Shown here piece by piece: positions 54,852 through 63,895 of a DNA stretch of 64,000 nt. Numbering within the stretch: the stretch's first letter is position 1; every line of letters begins with the position of its first letter. Source of the stretch: Mycobacterium pinniadriaticum (GTDB lineage Bacteria; Actinomycetota; Actinomycetes; Mycobacteriales; Mycobacteriaceae); the NCBI RefSeq assembly GCF_026242045.1, contig NZ_JAPJDO010000003.1:284170-348169 (forward strand), read 5' to 3'. The translations under genes were made by a program, and so were the position numbers. The notes beneath the pieces were generated by a model. It was given only the letters and a program-made list of their open reading frames with translations, did not search any database and was not told where the DNA came from.

Positions 54852-55788
54852 GAGGAACGGTGATCGACGTGGCGCCCGGACCGATGCCGAACTTCCCCGT
54901 CGGCGCCCCGTTGATCAGGTTCTGCAGTGCCAGCACCGTGGTGATGCGGCCGGACTCGACGCTGATGTCGTCGACGGTGGTCACCGCGCTGGCCATGCCC
55001 GCGTCGGCACGTGCGACCGCCACCGCGGAGGTTCCGCCCGCCGACCCGTCCCGGCCGGCCAGCACGGTGCCCGCCCCGTGTGGGGCCATCCCGGCGGCAA
55101 AGCGCGCCACGGTGGAGCCCTGATTACCGGCGTCGTCGCCCAGCGCACCGCCGGTGATGACGACCGCGGTGTCGGCCGCCCCGATGTGATCACCGGAGTA
55201 GGTGAGAAATCCGGTGTCACGAAGCGCGGCCAGCACCGTGTCGCGCTGGACGTCGTCGGCCGGTTTGACTTCGGGATTGCGGTTGATCAGCAACGCGATC
55301 CCGAGCAGATCACCGGCTTGGGAGCCCTGGTCGACCAGGGTGGTGCTCAGCTGCGCCCCGGCGGGCACGATCGACGAATTGACCACCGAGCGCAGTTTCT
55401 CCGCCGAGTTCGCGTCGACGAACTCCCTCGTCAGCGCGACCGTGCCGGTGACGGTGCCCCCGGCCTGACCGATGAGCCGGCTCGTCGCCGCCACGTCGTC
55501 GTTGTCGGCGTCGGGAGTGCGGAACAGCACCACCGATTTGCCCGCCAACGCATCCCGCACGATCCGGCTCGACATCTGCGTGTCGAAATCGTTGGCGGCG
55601 CCGAGCTTTTCGTTCAGGGCGTTGCGCTGGTCGGTCAGCGCGCTGATCTGCTTGTTGAGGTCCTGCTTCTCGGTGCGCAGCCCGGACAGCAACGTGTCGG
55701 AGAGCACGCCGGAGCCGAGGAACACCCCGACGGCCAGCGCAAGGAACACCGCAGCCAGCGAAATGGCATGTTGGCGTAGCGAAATCAC
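54847..55788 (-). CDS. mctB: Outer-membrane copper transport protein
   Basis: 313 residues. One N-terminal membrane segment (ISLAAVFLALAVGVFLGSGV, about 8-28), then a coiled coil (EKQDLNKQISALTDQRNALNEKL) and an alpha/beta C-terminal domain. This is the layout of mycobacterial MctB, which limits copper in the cell. GTG 55788, RBS AGAAAGG; 25 bases after steA. Confidence 0.9.
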   Translation of the reverse strand: MISLRQHAISLAAVFLALAVGVFLGSGVLSDTLLSGLRTEKQDLNKQISALTDQRNALNEKLGAANDFDTQMSSRIVRDALAGKSVVLFRTPDADNDDVAATSRLIGQAGGTVTGTVALTREFVDANSAEKLRSVVNSSIVPAGAQLSTTLVDQGSQAGDLLGIALLINRNPEVKPADDVQRDTVLAALRDTGFLTYSGDHIGAADTAVVITGGALGDDAGNQGSTVARFAAGMAPHGAGTVLAGRDGSAGGTSAVAVARADAGMASAVTTVDDISVESGRITTVLALQNLINGAPTGKFGIGPGATSITVPQ

Positions 55789-55813
55789 AGCGATGAGCCT
55801 TTCTGCTCGACGC

Positions 55814-56998
55814 CTAGGTCACCCAGCTCTGCACCCACAGCGAGAAGCGGTTCCAGTAGGTCACGATCCAGTCGATCACGAACGTGTCGGCCCGCGACAC
55901 CCAGAGGGCGGCGATGATCGCGAACAGCACCGCCAGGATCAGCATCGCGATCGCGCCACCCGAGATGTGGTTGCGATACAGCGTGGCCACGGCTTTCGCG
56001 TCGACCAGCTTCTCGCCGACCTTCAGGCGGGTGAGGAACGTCGACGGGTTGCTCTGCTGACGGGAGCGGTCGAAGAACTCTTCGATGGTGGCCGAATGGC
56101 CGGCCGTGACGATCAGCGATGCGCCGTGGTGGTCGACCAGCAGCAGCGCCAGGTCGGCGGCAGACCCGGCGGCCGGGAATGTCATCGCCCCGATGCCCAG
56201 GTCCTGAATGCGCTCCAGCCCGTTGGCGTGCCCGTCGGAATCGGCGGGCAGTACCACCTGCGCACCGCTCTTGAGCACATCGGCGCTCATCTGGTCGGGG
56301 TTACCGACGATCAGCTGCGGCTGGTAGCCGCACTTCTGCAAGATGTCGGCGCCGCCCTCCACACCGACCATGACCGGCTGGTACTCCTTGATGAACGGCT
56401 TGAGCGCCTTGAGGTCGTCCTCGGCTCCCGCACCGTCGGACACCACCAGGACGTGGCGGCGATAGACGTCGACGTCGATGTCCGGGATGCCGATGCCATC
56501 GATGAGTAGTGGGCTCTCGCTGCGGATGAACTCGATGGTGTTGCCCGCGAATGCCTCCAAATGCGCCACCAACCCGGTCTTGGCGTCCTGCATCAGATCG
56601 GCGATCTCGTCGTCGCTGCGTTCCACCCCGTGGACCAGTCGGCGATCGCCGGCGTACACGCCGCCGTTGTGCAGGCGGATCTTGGCGCCGTCCTTGATCT
56701 TCTTGAAGACCTCGGCGCCGGCGCTGTCGATCAGGGTGATGTTGTTGGCCACCAACACCTCCGGGCCAAGGTTCGGGTAGCGGCCCGAGATCGACGGGGA
56801 AGCGTTGACGACGCCGGCGATGTTGGCGTCCACCAGAGCGTCAGCGGTCATCCGGTCCAGGTCCAGGATGTCGAGCACGACGATGTCGCCCGGGCCGATC
56901 CGGCGCAGCAGGCGGTCGATGTCGCGGTCGACGCGGGCCGTACCCGTGACGCCTGGTCGTGCACCGGTGTTACGCGAGAGAAGCGCGGACATCTTCAT
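55814..56998 (-). CDS. steA: SteA-like cell-division protein
   Basis: 394 residues. A large N-terminal domain like thiamine pyrophosphokinase (VEGGADILQKCGYQPQLIVGNPDQMS, AHGLERIQDLGI-type region) and a C-terminal membrane helix (AIAMLILAVLFAIIAALWV). In corynebacteria SteA acts with SteB at the cytokinetic ring. ATG 56998, with another ATG two codons later. The region upstream carries the tandem hexamer array. Confidence 0.88.
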   Translation of the reverse strand: MKMSALLSRNTGARPGVTGTARVDRDIDRLLRRIGPGDIVVLDILDLDRMTADALVDANIAGVVNASPSISGRYPNLGPEVLVANNITLIDSAGAEVFKKIKDGAKIRLHNGGVYAGDRRLVHGVERSDDEIADLMQDAKTGLVAHLEAFAGNTIEFIRSESPLLIDGIGIPDIDVDVYRRHVLVVSDGAGAEDDLKALKPFIKEYQPVMVGVEGGADILQKCGYQPQLIVGNPDQMSADVLKSGAQVVLPADSDGHANGLERIQDLGIGAMTFPAAGSAADLALLLVDHHGASLIVTAGHSATIEEFFDRSRQQSNPSTFLTRLKVGEKLVDAKAVATLYRNHISGGAIAMLILAVLFAIIAALWVSRADTFVIDWIVTYWNRFSLWVQSWVT

Positions 56999-57044
56999 GG
57001 GCCGATTCTGTCGGCGTCCGGGCGGATATCGACGGAGGCGCGCC

Positions 57045-57087
57045 GTAACACCAGCCACACAAGTCACATTTTGTCACAGGAGTAACA
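57045..57087. promoter_or_regulatory. Five tandem GTMACA-type hexamers upstream of steA (MtrA-like sites)
   Basis: GTAACA (57045), GCCACA (57054), GTCACA (57063), GTCACA (57073), GTAACA (57082) in the same orientation at 9-10-base spacing. MtrA is known to bind direct repeats of GTCACA/GTAACA type. They lie 47-90 bases upstream of the steA ATG and in front of the secreted-protein gene at 57185. Confidence 0.55.
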
Positions 57088-57184
57088 CGATTCGATCGCA
57101 CAGTTTTCCCTCTCGGGCGCCGCGATGTCCGTTCGTGGACCCCCGTCGCGAGTACCGTCAGGTAACGACGATTGGGAGTCGACG

Positions 57185-58237
57185 ATGATTGCACCGTCGC
57201 CGCCGTGGGTGAGCGGACTGCTCGTCGCACTGGGTCTGGGCGCGGCGCTGGTCGGTGGCGCAGGCCTCGCCCACGCCGATTCGACAGGCACCGGCTCGTC
57301 ACCGGGCCGGTCCAGCGACGCCGCTCACACCGCTGGACATACGCGCCCGACCTCCACCTCGATGACGCCGAGGGTTCGCCCGAGAACTCCACGCGCCTCG
57401 GCGCCCGCCACCCGACTGGGTTCGCTACGGCCAACTCCCCCAAAACCTTTGGTCCCTGATCCGTCACCGGTGGCCGTCGCGGCGCTGGCGTCGGCGCGCC
57501 GCGAACCTCAGACCGGCCTGGCGGGTCGGGCGCCTCGCCCGACAACGCGACCGGCACCCGTGCCCGCTTTCGTGGCGGCCAGCTCGAAATGGTTGAGCGA
57601 GCTGCACGGCTATCTCACCGGCGCGCCCGAGGCCCAGCCCACCTCCGCCGATGTGACCCCGACCGGGTACGGCGATATCGGCAAATGGATGCTCAACTCC
57701 TCCGGCGGGGTCTCCGACTGGATCGCCCAGCAGTATCCGTTCAAGACCCTGTACCAGCCGATCAACGTCATCATCGTCGATCCGACGTCGACCTCCACCC
57801 AGCAGTCGGCCCGCAAGCTCAACGTCACGATGGCCGCGGCCGGGTTTCCGGCCCAGCCGATTCACTCCTCGGGATTTCGCGGCGTCATCGGCGGTGTGGT
57901 GTACGGTCAGCAACCCGCCGGGACGCTGCAGGCGTTCTCCAACGCGAACTGGCTGCTGACCAACGACCACGGCCGGGTATTCGGCCCCGCACCCAACCCG
58001 GACGGCACCGGCTACGTCTGGACCGCCTCGTTCAGCCGCGAGGCCACCGGAATTCTCTACGTCATCCCCTTCCACGTGTACGTGTCCTTCGGCAAGCCCC
58101 GCGATGACCTGCGTGCGGCGCTGGTGGCCGGCGGAGCAACCGATCTGGGCCTGATCGACCTGGACAACCGATTGGACGGTCGGACGACGACCACCGGCGA
58201 CCATGACGGCTACGCCGTGGTCATCCAACTCAATTGA
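57185..58237 (+). CDS. Secreted protein of unknown function inserted between recN and steA
   Basis: 350 residues. Signal peptide to about residue 31 (GLAHA-DS), a Ser/Thr/Pro/Arg-rich linker (32-130) and a ~200-residue C-terminal domain with NVIIVDPTSTSTQQSARKLN, GFPAQPIHSSGFRGVIGG and FSREATGILYVIPFHVYVSF. No family recognised; the last part could be an enzyme-like or binding domain. GGGAG seven bases upstream of the ATG; TACCGT may be the -10. Its stop overlaps the recN end by eight bases (convergent). Confidence 0.75.
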   Translation: MIAPSPPWVSGLLVALGLGAALVGGAGLAHADSTGTGSSPGRSSDAAHTAGHTRPTSTSMTPRVRPRTPRASAPATRLGSLRPTPPKPLVPDPSPVAVAALASARREPQTGLAGRAPRPTTRPAPVPAFVAASSKWLSELHGYLTGAPEAQPTSADVTPTGYGDIGKWMLNSSGGVSDWIAQQYPFKTLYQPINVIIVDPTSTSTQQSARKLNVTMAAAGFPAQPIHSSGFRGVIGGVVYGQQPAGTLQAFSNANWLLTNDHGRVFGPAPNPDGTGYVWTASFSREATGILYVIPFHVYVSFGKPRDDLRAALVAGGATDLGLIDLDNRLDGRTTTTGDHDGYAVVIQLN

Positions 58238-59981
58238 GCCGAGCGTCCTGCGCGGCCTGCAGCAGCTCGCGGGCATGGGCCCGCCCGGTGTCGGACTCCC
58301 CCAGCCCGGCCAGCATGCGGGCCAGCTCGCCGACCCGCTGCTCGGCGTCCAGGAGGCGCACTTCGCTGGTCCCGTTGCCGGCGCTGTCGACCACCAGGTG
58401 GCTGTCGGCGTACGCGGCGACTTGCGGCAGGTGGGTAACCACGATGACCTGGTGGGTGCGGGCCAGCCGTGCCAGCCGGCGACCGATCTGAACGGCGGCG
58501 CGACCGCCCACCCCCGCGTCAACTTCGTCAAAGACCATCGTGGTGCCCTCCGCCGAGGCGGCCAGCACCACCTCCAGTGCCAGCATGACGCGGGACAGCT
58601 CGCCACCGGATGCGCTTTTGTTCAGCGGGAGCACATCGGTGCCACGATGGGCGGTGAAGCCGAACTCGACGAGGTCGATGCCTTCGCCACCGGCGTGCAC
58701 CGTCTCCCCGGTCGGCAGCCGCAGCGGTGCGCTGTCATCGTCGCGAGCCGGCATCGCCGACACCGCCACGGTGAAGTCGGCGTTCGCCATGGCCAGCCCG
58801 GTCAATTCCTCGGTGATCGCCTTCGCCAGACCCTTGGCCGCCTTGGTCCTCGCCTTGGACAAATCGAGCGCTGCCGTCGCCACCTGGCCGGCGAGCTCGT
58901 CGACCCGGCGGGCCAACCCGCCCAGCGCGTCCTCGGAGACGTCGAGTTGCGCCAGACGCTGCCTGGCCTGCGTGGCCCATGCCAGCACGCCATCGACATC
59001 GGCCGCGTATTTGCGGGTCAGGCTGCGTAGTTCGGCCTGCCGGGCCAGCTTGGTTTCCAGCGCGCTGGCATCGTCGGGTAGCTCTGAGAGGAAGTCCCCG
59101 AGTTCACGGGCGACATCGCCGACGACGGTCAGGGCGTCGGCGAGTTGGCGGCCCAGCGCGCCCAGCGCGGGATCGCCGGTGGATTCCAGCAGCGCCGCGG
59201 CGCGGCTCAAAGTGTCTGTCGCCGAATGCGGTTCGTCGGCGGTGAGGTCGTCTGCCGATAGATTCGCGCGCGCACCGGCGACGGCCTCGCGCAACGCATC
59301 GAGCTCGGAGAGCCGGCGGATGTCGGCGACCAGCGACTCGTCCTCACCCGGAGCGGGGTCGGCGCCGTCGATCTCGGTCAGGGCGAACTTGAGCCGGTCG
59401 GCTTCCTGCGCGAGTTCGCGCGCGCGGTTGGTCCGGTCGATCAGGTCGCGGCGGGCCAGCTGCCACTGGTCGCGCAGTTTCTTGTAACGCTCGAGCTTGG
59501 CGTCCACGCCGGCGAAGCGATCCAGCGCGCCTCGTTGTTCCTCCGGGCGCATCAGCCGCAGTTGGTCGTTCTGACCGTGCAGGGTCAGCAGACCGGTGGT
59601 GAATGTGGTCAGCGATTTGGCCGGCACACTGCGCCCACCCAGGTAGGCCCGCGACGGCCCGTCGCGACTGACGGTGCGCAGAGCGATGATGCTGCCGTCG
59701 TCGTCGCGGTCGGCACCGGAGGAATCGAGGATCCCGTCGATCTGGGCACCGGTCCCGTCATCGAGATCGGCGGTGGTGAATCGGCCTTCGACGACGGCCC
59801 GATCAGCACCGGAGCGCACCCGGCTCGCATCGGCCCGCGCCCCGCCTAACAGGTGCAGCCCCGTCACCACCATGGTCTTGCCGGTGCCGGTCTCACCGGT
59901 GAGCACGGTCAGACCGCGGTTGAACTCCGCGGTCGCGGCGCTGATCGCGCCCAGTGACTCGATCCGGATCTCGGCCAGCAT
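58230..59981 (-). CDS. recN: DNA repair protein RecN
   Basis: 583 residues. N-terminal Walker A GETGTGKTM near residue 32, a long coiled coil, and C-terminal SGGELSRVMLALEVVL with FDEVDAGVGG. SMC-like ATPase for double-strand break repair. Ten bases after nadK. Confidence 0.95.
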   Translation of the reverse strand: MLAEIRIESLGAISAATAEFNRGLTVLTGETGTGKTMVVTGLHLLGGARADASRVRSGADRAVVEGRFTTADLDDGTGAQIDGILDSSGADRDDDGSIIALRTVSRDGPSRAYLGGRSVPAKSLTTFTTGLLTLHGQNDQLRLMRPEEQRGALDRFAGVDAKLERYKKLRDQWQLARRDLIDRTNRARELAQEADRLKFALTEIDGADPAPGEDESLVADIRRLSELDALREAVAGARANLSADDLTADEPHSATDTLSRAAALLESTGDPALGALGRQLADALTVVGDVARELGDFLSELPDDASALETKLARQAELRSLTRKYAADVDGVLAWATQARQRLAQLDVSEDALGGLARRVDELAGQVATAALDLSKARTKAAKGLAKAITEELTGLAMANADFTVAVSAMPARDDDSAPLRLPTGETVHAGGEGIDLVEFGFTAHRGTDVLPLNKSASGGELSRVMLALEVVLAASAEGTTMVFDEVDAGVGGRAAVQIGRRLARLARTHQVIVVTHLPQVAAYADSHLVVDSAGNGTSEVRLLDAEQRVGELARMLAGLGESDTGRAHARELLQAAQDARLN

Positions 59982-59987
59982 CGCCGG

Positions 59988-60911
59988 TTACTGCCCCCGC
60001 CAGCCGGTGACCGGCAATCGGAACTTACGCACCAGCCGGTCGGTGAACGGCGCGCTGTCCAGCCGCACCCACTTCAGCGGTGTGGTGCACTTGGTGACCT
60101 CCAGACGCCCTCCGGCCGGCACTCGCATCTCGCGGCGGCCGTCGCAGAACACCAGCGCCTCATGGCTGTCGTTCTCGACCTCGATGGCGATCAGCGCGGT
60201 CGGGCTGGTGACCATCGGACGGGCGAACAACGCGTGAGCGTTGTTGGGCACCACGATCATTGCCTCCAGATCCGGCCAGACCACCGGTCCACCGGCGGAG
60301 AACGCGTACGCGGTGGAACCCGTCGGGCTGGACACCAACACCCCGTCACAGCCGAACGCCGACACCGGTCTGCCGTCGATTTCCAGGACGACACCGATCA
60401 CACCGAGACGGGCCCCCTTTTCCAGGCTGGCCTCATTGAGCGCCCAGCCGCGGGCGATGACCTGGCCGTCGGCGCGTACCGCGATGTCCAGCGTCATCCG
60501 CTCCTCGACGCGATAGTCGCGGGCGACGACGTGCTCGAGGACGGCGTCGATGGCCTCGGCTTCGGCCTCGGCCAGAAACCCGATGCGCCCGAGGTTGATC
60601 CCCAGCACCGGGATCTCGGAATTGCGGGCCAGTTCAGCGGCCCGCAGGAACGTTCCATCACCACCGAGCACCAGCACCAGCTCGCACCCGACCGCCGCGT
60701 TGGCGTCGGCGTCGACCACCTCGATGTCGACTCCCAGGGCCCGCATGTCGGTGGGGTCCAAGTGCAGCGTGCCGCGATCAACGGCTTCAGCGGAGAGCAC
60801 CCGCAATCCGATCCCGTTGTCGCCCAGCACTTTTTCCACCCGGCGAGCTGTCTCGGTGGCCTCGTCGCGGCCAGTGTGCACGACGAGCAGGATCACCCGC
60901 TCACAAGTCAT
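59988..60911 (-). CDS. nadK: NAD kinase
   Basis: 307 residues. [11 protein letters not shown] near residue 82 and [24 protein letters not shown] are the two hallmark motifs. Makes NADP from NAD using ATP or polyphosphate. ATG overlaps the tlyA stop. Confidence 0.96.
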   Translation of the reverse strand: MTCERVILLVVHTGRDEATETARRVEKVLGDNGIGLRVLSAEAVDRGTLHLDPTDMRALGVDIEVVDADANAAVGCELVLVLGGDGTFLRAAELARNSEIPVLGINLGRIGFLAEAEAEAIDAVLEHVVARDYRVEERMTLDIAVRADGQVIARGWALNEASLEKGARLGVIGVVLEIDGRPVSAFGCDGVLVSSPTGSTAYAFSAGGPVVWPDLEAMIVVPNNAHALFARPMVTSPTALIAIEVENDSHEALVFCDGRREMRVPAGGRLEVTKCTTPLKWVRLDSAPFTDRLVRKFRLPVTGWRGQ

Positions 60912-61717
60912 TGCGGTCCTTCCGCGACGGCGCGGCGCACCGCGGCGTCCAATTCGTCTCCCCGCAGCTCGCGCCCGGTCTCGGCGCGCAGCCAGAGGAA
61001 GTATTCGACATTGCCCGACGGGCCGGGCAACGGGCTCGCGGTAGCGCCAACGGTCCGCCAGCCCAGTTCACCGGCCCGGGCGGCGACCGCCAATACCGCT
61101 GCGGCACGCAGCTCCGGATCGGAAACCACGCCGCCCGCGCCGACCTGATCCCGCCCGACCTCGAACTGTGGCTTCACCATGGGAACGATATCGGCGGCGG
61201 CCGAGGCGCATGCAGTCAGTGCGGGCAACACCGTGGCCAGCGAGATGAAGGACAGGTCGGCCACCACCAGGTCGACGGGCCCCCCGATCGCCTCGGCGGT
61301 GAGGTCCCGCACATTGGTGCGCTCGATCACGGTGACCCGCGGATCCGAGCGCAGCGACCACGCAAGTTGCCCGTAGCCGACGTCGACGGCCACCACCTCG
61401 GTTGCGCCGCGGTCCAGCAGCACCTCGGTAAAACCCCCGGTCGACGCGCCGGCATCCAGACAACGTCGGCCCGTCACGTCGATGCGGAAGACGTCCAGAG
61501 AGCCGATCAGTTTGTGGGCTCCACGGGACACCCAGTTGCGCTCCTCGCCGGCCTCGACGGTGAGGTTCGCGGTGACCGATACCGCGGTCGCGGGTTTGAC
61601 CGCCCGCATGCCGTCGATACTGACCCGGCCTGCGCCGATGAGCTCGGCGGCCTGCTGACGCGACCGGGCCAATCCACGACGGACCAGCTCAGCGTCAACC
61701 CGAGCACGCCGCGTCAT
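60908..61717 (-). CDS. tlyA: rRNA 2'-O-methyltransferase TlyA
   Basis: 269 residues. S4 domain at the N-terminus ([22 protein letters not shown]) and an FtsJ-like methyltransferase domain with [15 protein letters not shown] and VADLSFISL. Methylates 16S and 23S rRNA; loss causes capreomycin resistance in mycobacteria. Confidence 0.96.
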   Translation of the reverse strand: MTRRARVDAELVRRGLARSRQQAAELIGAGRVSIDGMRAVKPATAVSVTANLTVEAGEERNWVSRGAHKLIGSLDVFRIDVTGRRCLDAGASTGGFTEVLLDRGATEVVAVDVGYGQLAWSLRSDPRVTVIERTNVRDLTAEAIGGPVDLVVADLSFISLATVLPALTACASAAADIVPMVKPQFEVGRDQVGAGGVVSDPELRAAAVLAVAARAGELGWRTVGATASPLPGPSGNVEYFLWLRAETGRELRGDELDAAVRRAVAEGPQ

Positions 61718-61725
61718 ACGCGAAC

Positions 61726-61914
61726 TCAGCCCTTCTCCACCGATTCCAGCGCATTGACCAGGATCTGGTGCGCTTCCTCGAGCTGTCGTCCGACGGCGTC
61801 GATATCGACACCGCTGACGTCGGCGTTGTCCGGGTCGACGCTGGGCAACTGTGCCAGCACGGTGTCGATATCGGCGCGGATCTGTTCGGGGTCGGCGTTC
61901 ATCTCACCGTTCAC
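61726..61914 (-). CDS. Small conserved acidic protein
   Basis: 62 residues, Asp/Glu-rich: EQIRADIDTVLAQLPSVDPDNADV and DIDAVGRQLEEAHQILVNALESVEKG, two likely helices. GTG overlaps the HAD gene stop; ATG 61902 is an alternative. Corresponds in position to a small conserved gene in M. tuberculosis between tlyA and the HAD phosphatase. Function unknown. Confidence 0.8.
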   Translation of the reverse strand: MNGEMNADPEQIRADIDTVLAQLPSVDPDNADVSGVDIDAVGRQLEEAHQILVNALESVEKG

Positions 61915-62936
61915 GCTAGCCGATCCGCCGGCTCCAGCAGGGACCAGCGCTGCAACGCGGCGCGAGCGGCGTCATCACCGGCGTGCACGGCGACTCGGCG
62001 GCCGTTCTGCGCCGAATCCCATACCGCGCGGGCGGTGGCACGCACCACCGAGAGCCCGTCGCGGCCCGGGTCGCCACCGGCGGCGATGACCGTGACCGTG
62101 CCATCGCCGATCTCGATCCGCCAGGCCGGCTGCGCGGCCACCGCGAGCGAATCGGTACCGGCGTGCAGATCCCGAAGGTCGGCACCGATGTACGTGGGCC
62201 GCTGCTCCGGCAAGGCATGGACCACGTCGGCGGCGGTGTTGACCCCGCACAGCACCATCAGGCTGGGCAGATCCGCGGCGTTGGCACCGGCGATATCGGT
62301 GTCCAGTCGATCACCGACTACCAGGGGGTCGTCAAACGTGCCGCGGGCCAAGGCATCTCGCATCAATGCGGGTGCGGGCTTCCCGGCCACCTGCGGTTCG
62401 ACGTCGGTGGCGGTCCGCAATGCGGCCACCATCGAGCCGTTTCCGGGCAGCAGCCCCCGCTCGGTGGGCAGGGTGCGGTCAACGTTGGCGGCCACCCACA
62501 GCGCGCCGGCGCGAATCGCCAGCGCGGCCTCGGCCAGGTCCGGCCAGCCGGTCGCCGTCGAGTGCCCCTGCACGACCGCAACCGGCTCGTCGGCGAACAG
62601 CCGCACCGGCCGCAGGCCGACCGCCGATATTTCGCCAGCCAGCGCATCGGTACCGACGATCAGCACACGCGACCCGGGCGCGATCTGCTGCGCCACTAGC
62701 CGTGCCGCGCTCTGGGCACTGGTCACCACGTCATCGGTCTCGGCGGTGAAGCCGAGCTCGCGGAGGTGCGCGGCCACATCATCGGCGGCCCGAGACGCGT
62801 TGTTGGTGACGAAGAGCTTGCGGGTGTGCACCGCATCGAGAGCGGCGATCGCGCCCTCGGTCGGCTCATGGCCGCGGAATACGGTGCCGTCCAGGTCGAG
62901 CAGCAGACAATCATGCTGCTGGGCAAGGGTTGTCAC
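61911..62936 (-). CDS. HAD-IIA phosphatase (glycerol-3-phosphate phosphatase-like)
   Basis: 341 residues. Motif I LLDLDGTVFRG, motif II FVTNNASR, Lys in AGKPAPALM and motif III VVGDRLDTDIAGAN; class IIA cap between II and III. The M. tuberculosis homologue at this place dephosphorylates glycerol-3-phosphate. A C-terminal extension of ~70 residues follows the HAD domain. GTG overlaps the TPR gene stop. Confidence 0.92.
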   Translation of the reverse strand: MTTLAQQHDCLLLDLDGTVFRGHEPTEGAIAALDAVHTRKLFVTNNASRAADDVAAHLRELGFTAETDDVVTSAQSAARLVAQQIAPGSRVLIVGTDALAGEISAVGLRPVRLFADEPVAVVQGHSTATGWPDLAEAALAIRAGALWVAANVDRTLPTERGLLPGNGSMVAALRTATDVEPQVAGKPAPALMRDALARGTFDDPLVVGDRLDTDIAGANAADLPSLMVLCGVNTAADVVHALPEQRPTYIGADLRDLHAGTDSLAVAAQPAWRIEIGDGTVTVIAAGGDPGRDGLSVVRATARAVWDSAQNGRRVAVHAGDDAARAALQRWSLLEPADRLA

Positions 62937-63775
62937 GTCACGCCAAACTCACTGACCCGATCTTCGGCATCGGTCACACCGTCGATGTCGGCGGCAGCGG
63001 CATTGATGAACCACTGCAGGGCGTCGTCGCCGCGGTCGAGCGCCAGGAGCATCTCGGCGTAGGCGTAGAACAGTCGGGCCGCGGTCGAGCCGGTCCGCGA
63101 CGGGTCCGGCTGCGGACTCGACAGCACGGCCAGGGCCTGTTCGAACTGCCCCAGATCGGCCCGCGCGCCGGCGGCGACGATTCGTAATTCATCGGCGTCA
63201 TCACCGGTGAGTTCGGCGGCCTCCGGACTACGGGCAAGCTCGATGGCCCGTTCGGGCCGGCCGACCCCCCGTTCGCAGTCGGCGATCAGCGGCAGCAGCT
63301 GGGACTTGCTCCCCATCCGTCTGGCAGCCCGGAATTCGGAGAGGGCCTGGGCCCAGTCGCCGCACTGGTAGGCGGCGATACCGACCGCTTCACGTACGGC
63401 CGCGATTCGCCCGGAGCGGGCACGGGCGGCCTGGGCGTGTTCGAGTGCGGCCTGCGGATCCTCGTCCAGCAGTTCACCGGCCGCGACCAGGTGACGCGCC
63501 ACCATGTCGGCCGTGGAGCGATCCAAAGTCGAAAGCTCACCACGGATCTCGGGCGAAAGCTGCTTGGCTTCGACGGTCGATGGAATCGCCGGGCCGCTGG
63601 GACGCGACGCGGTGTCCACACCGTCGGAGGTGTGCTGGGGTTGAGCCGGACGGGCTCGTCCGGGCCCCGACCGGTGTGGGGCATTGGCGCCCCGGCGATC
63701 ACGTCCCGCACCGCCGGCTCCCGCGGGACGACGCGGTGGACGCCCACCGGAATTGCCTTGCCTGTCATTGACCAC
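62933..63775 (-). CDS. TPR-like protein
   Basis: 280 residues. The first ~70 are disordered, rich in Gly, Arg and Pro; the rest is helical with TPR-like pairs (DPQAALEHAQAARARSGRIAAVREAVGIAAYQCGDWAQALSEFRAARRMG). First gene of the block after the rRNA operon. GTG start with TATCCT six bases upstream (63782-63787). Function unknown; protein binding likely. Confidence 0.82.
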   Translation of the reverse strand: MVNDRQGNSGGRPPRRPAGAGGAGRDRRGANAPHRSGPGRARPAQPQHTSDGVDTASRPSGPAIPSTVEAKQLSPEIRGELSTLDRSTADMVARHLVAAGELLDEDPQAALEHAQAARARSGRIAAVREAVGIAAYQCGDWAQALSEFRAARRMGSKSQLLPLIADCERGVGRPERAIELARSPEAAELTGDDADELRIVAAGARADLGQFEQALAVLSSPQPDPSRTGSTAARLFYAYAEMLLALDRGDDALQWFINAAAADIDGVTDAEDRVSEFGVT

Positions 63776-63781
63776 CTGTAA

Positions 63782-63787
63782 AGGATA
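63782..63787 (-). promoter_or_regulatory. -10 box (TATCCT), leaderless
   Basis: TATCCT on the minus strand is six bases before GTG 63775; TTGTGA 18 bases upstream is a possible -35. Confidence 0.55.
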
Positions 63788-63856
63788 CGGGCACCGGTCA
63801 GACGGTCACAATTCGGACTTTTGAATTCTCGAAATTGAATTCGGACCGCGAAATGG

Positions 63857-63886
63857 AAACGCCCCCCGATTTCTCGGGGGGCGTTT
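63857..63886 (-). terminator. rRNA operon terminator
   Basis: Perfect 13-bp stem AAACGCCCCCCGA/TCGGGGGGCGTTT with a 4-base loop; the transcribed strand ends its stem in GCGTTT. It lies about ten bases after the 5S gene. Confidence 0.92.
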
Positions 63887-63895
63887 CACTAAATT

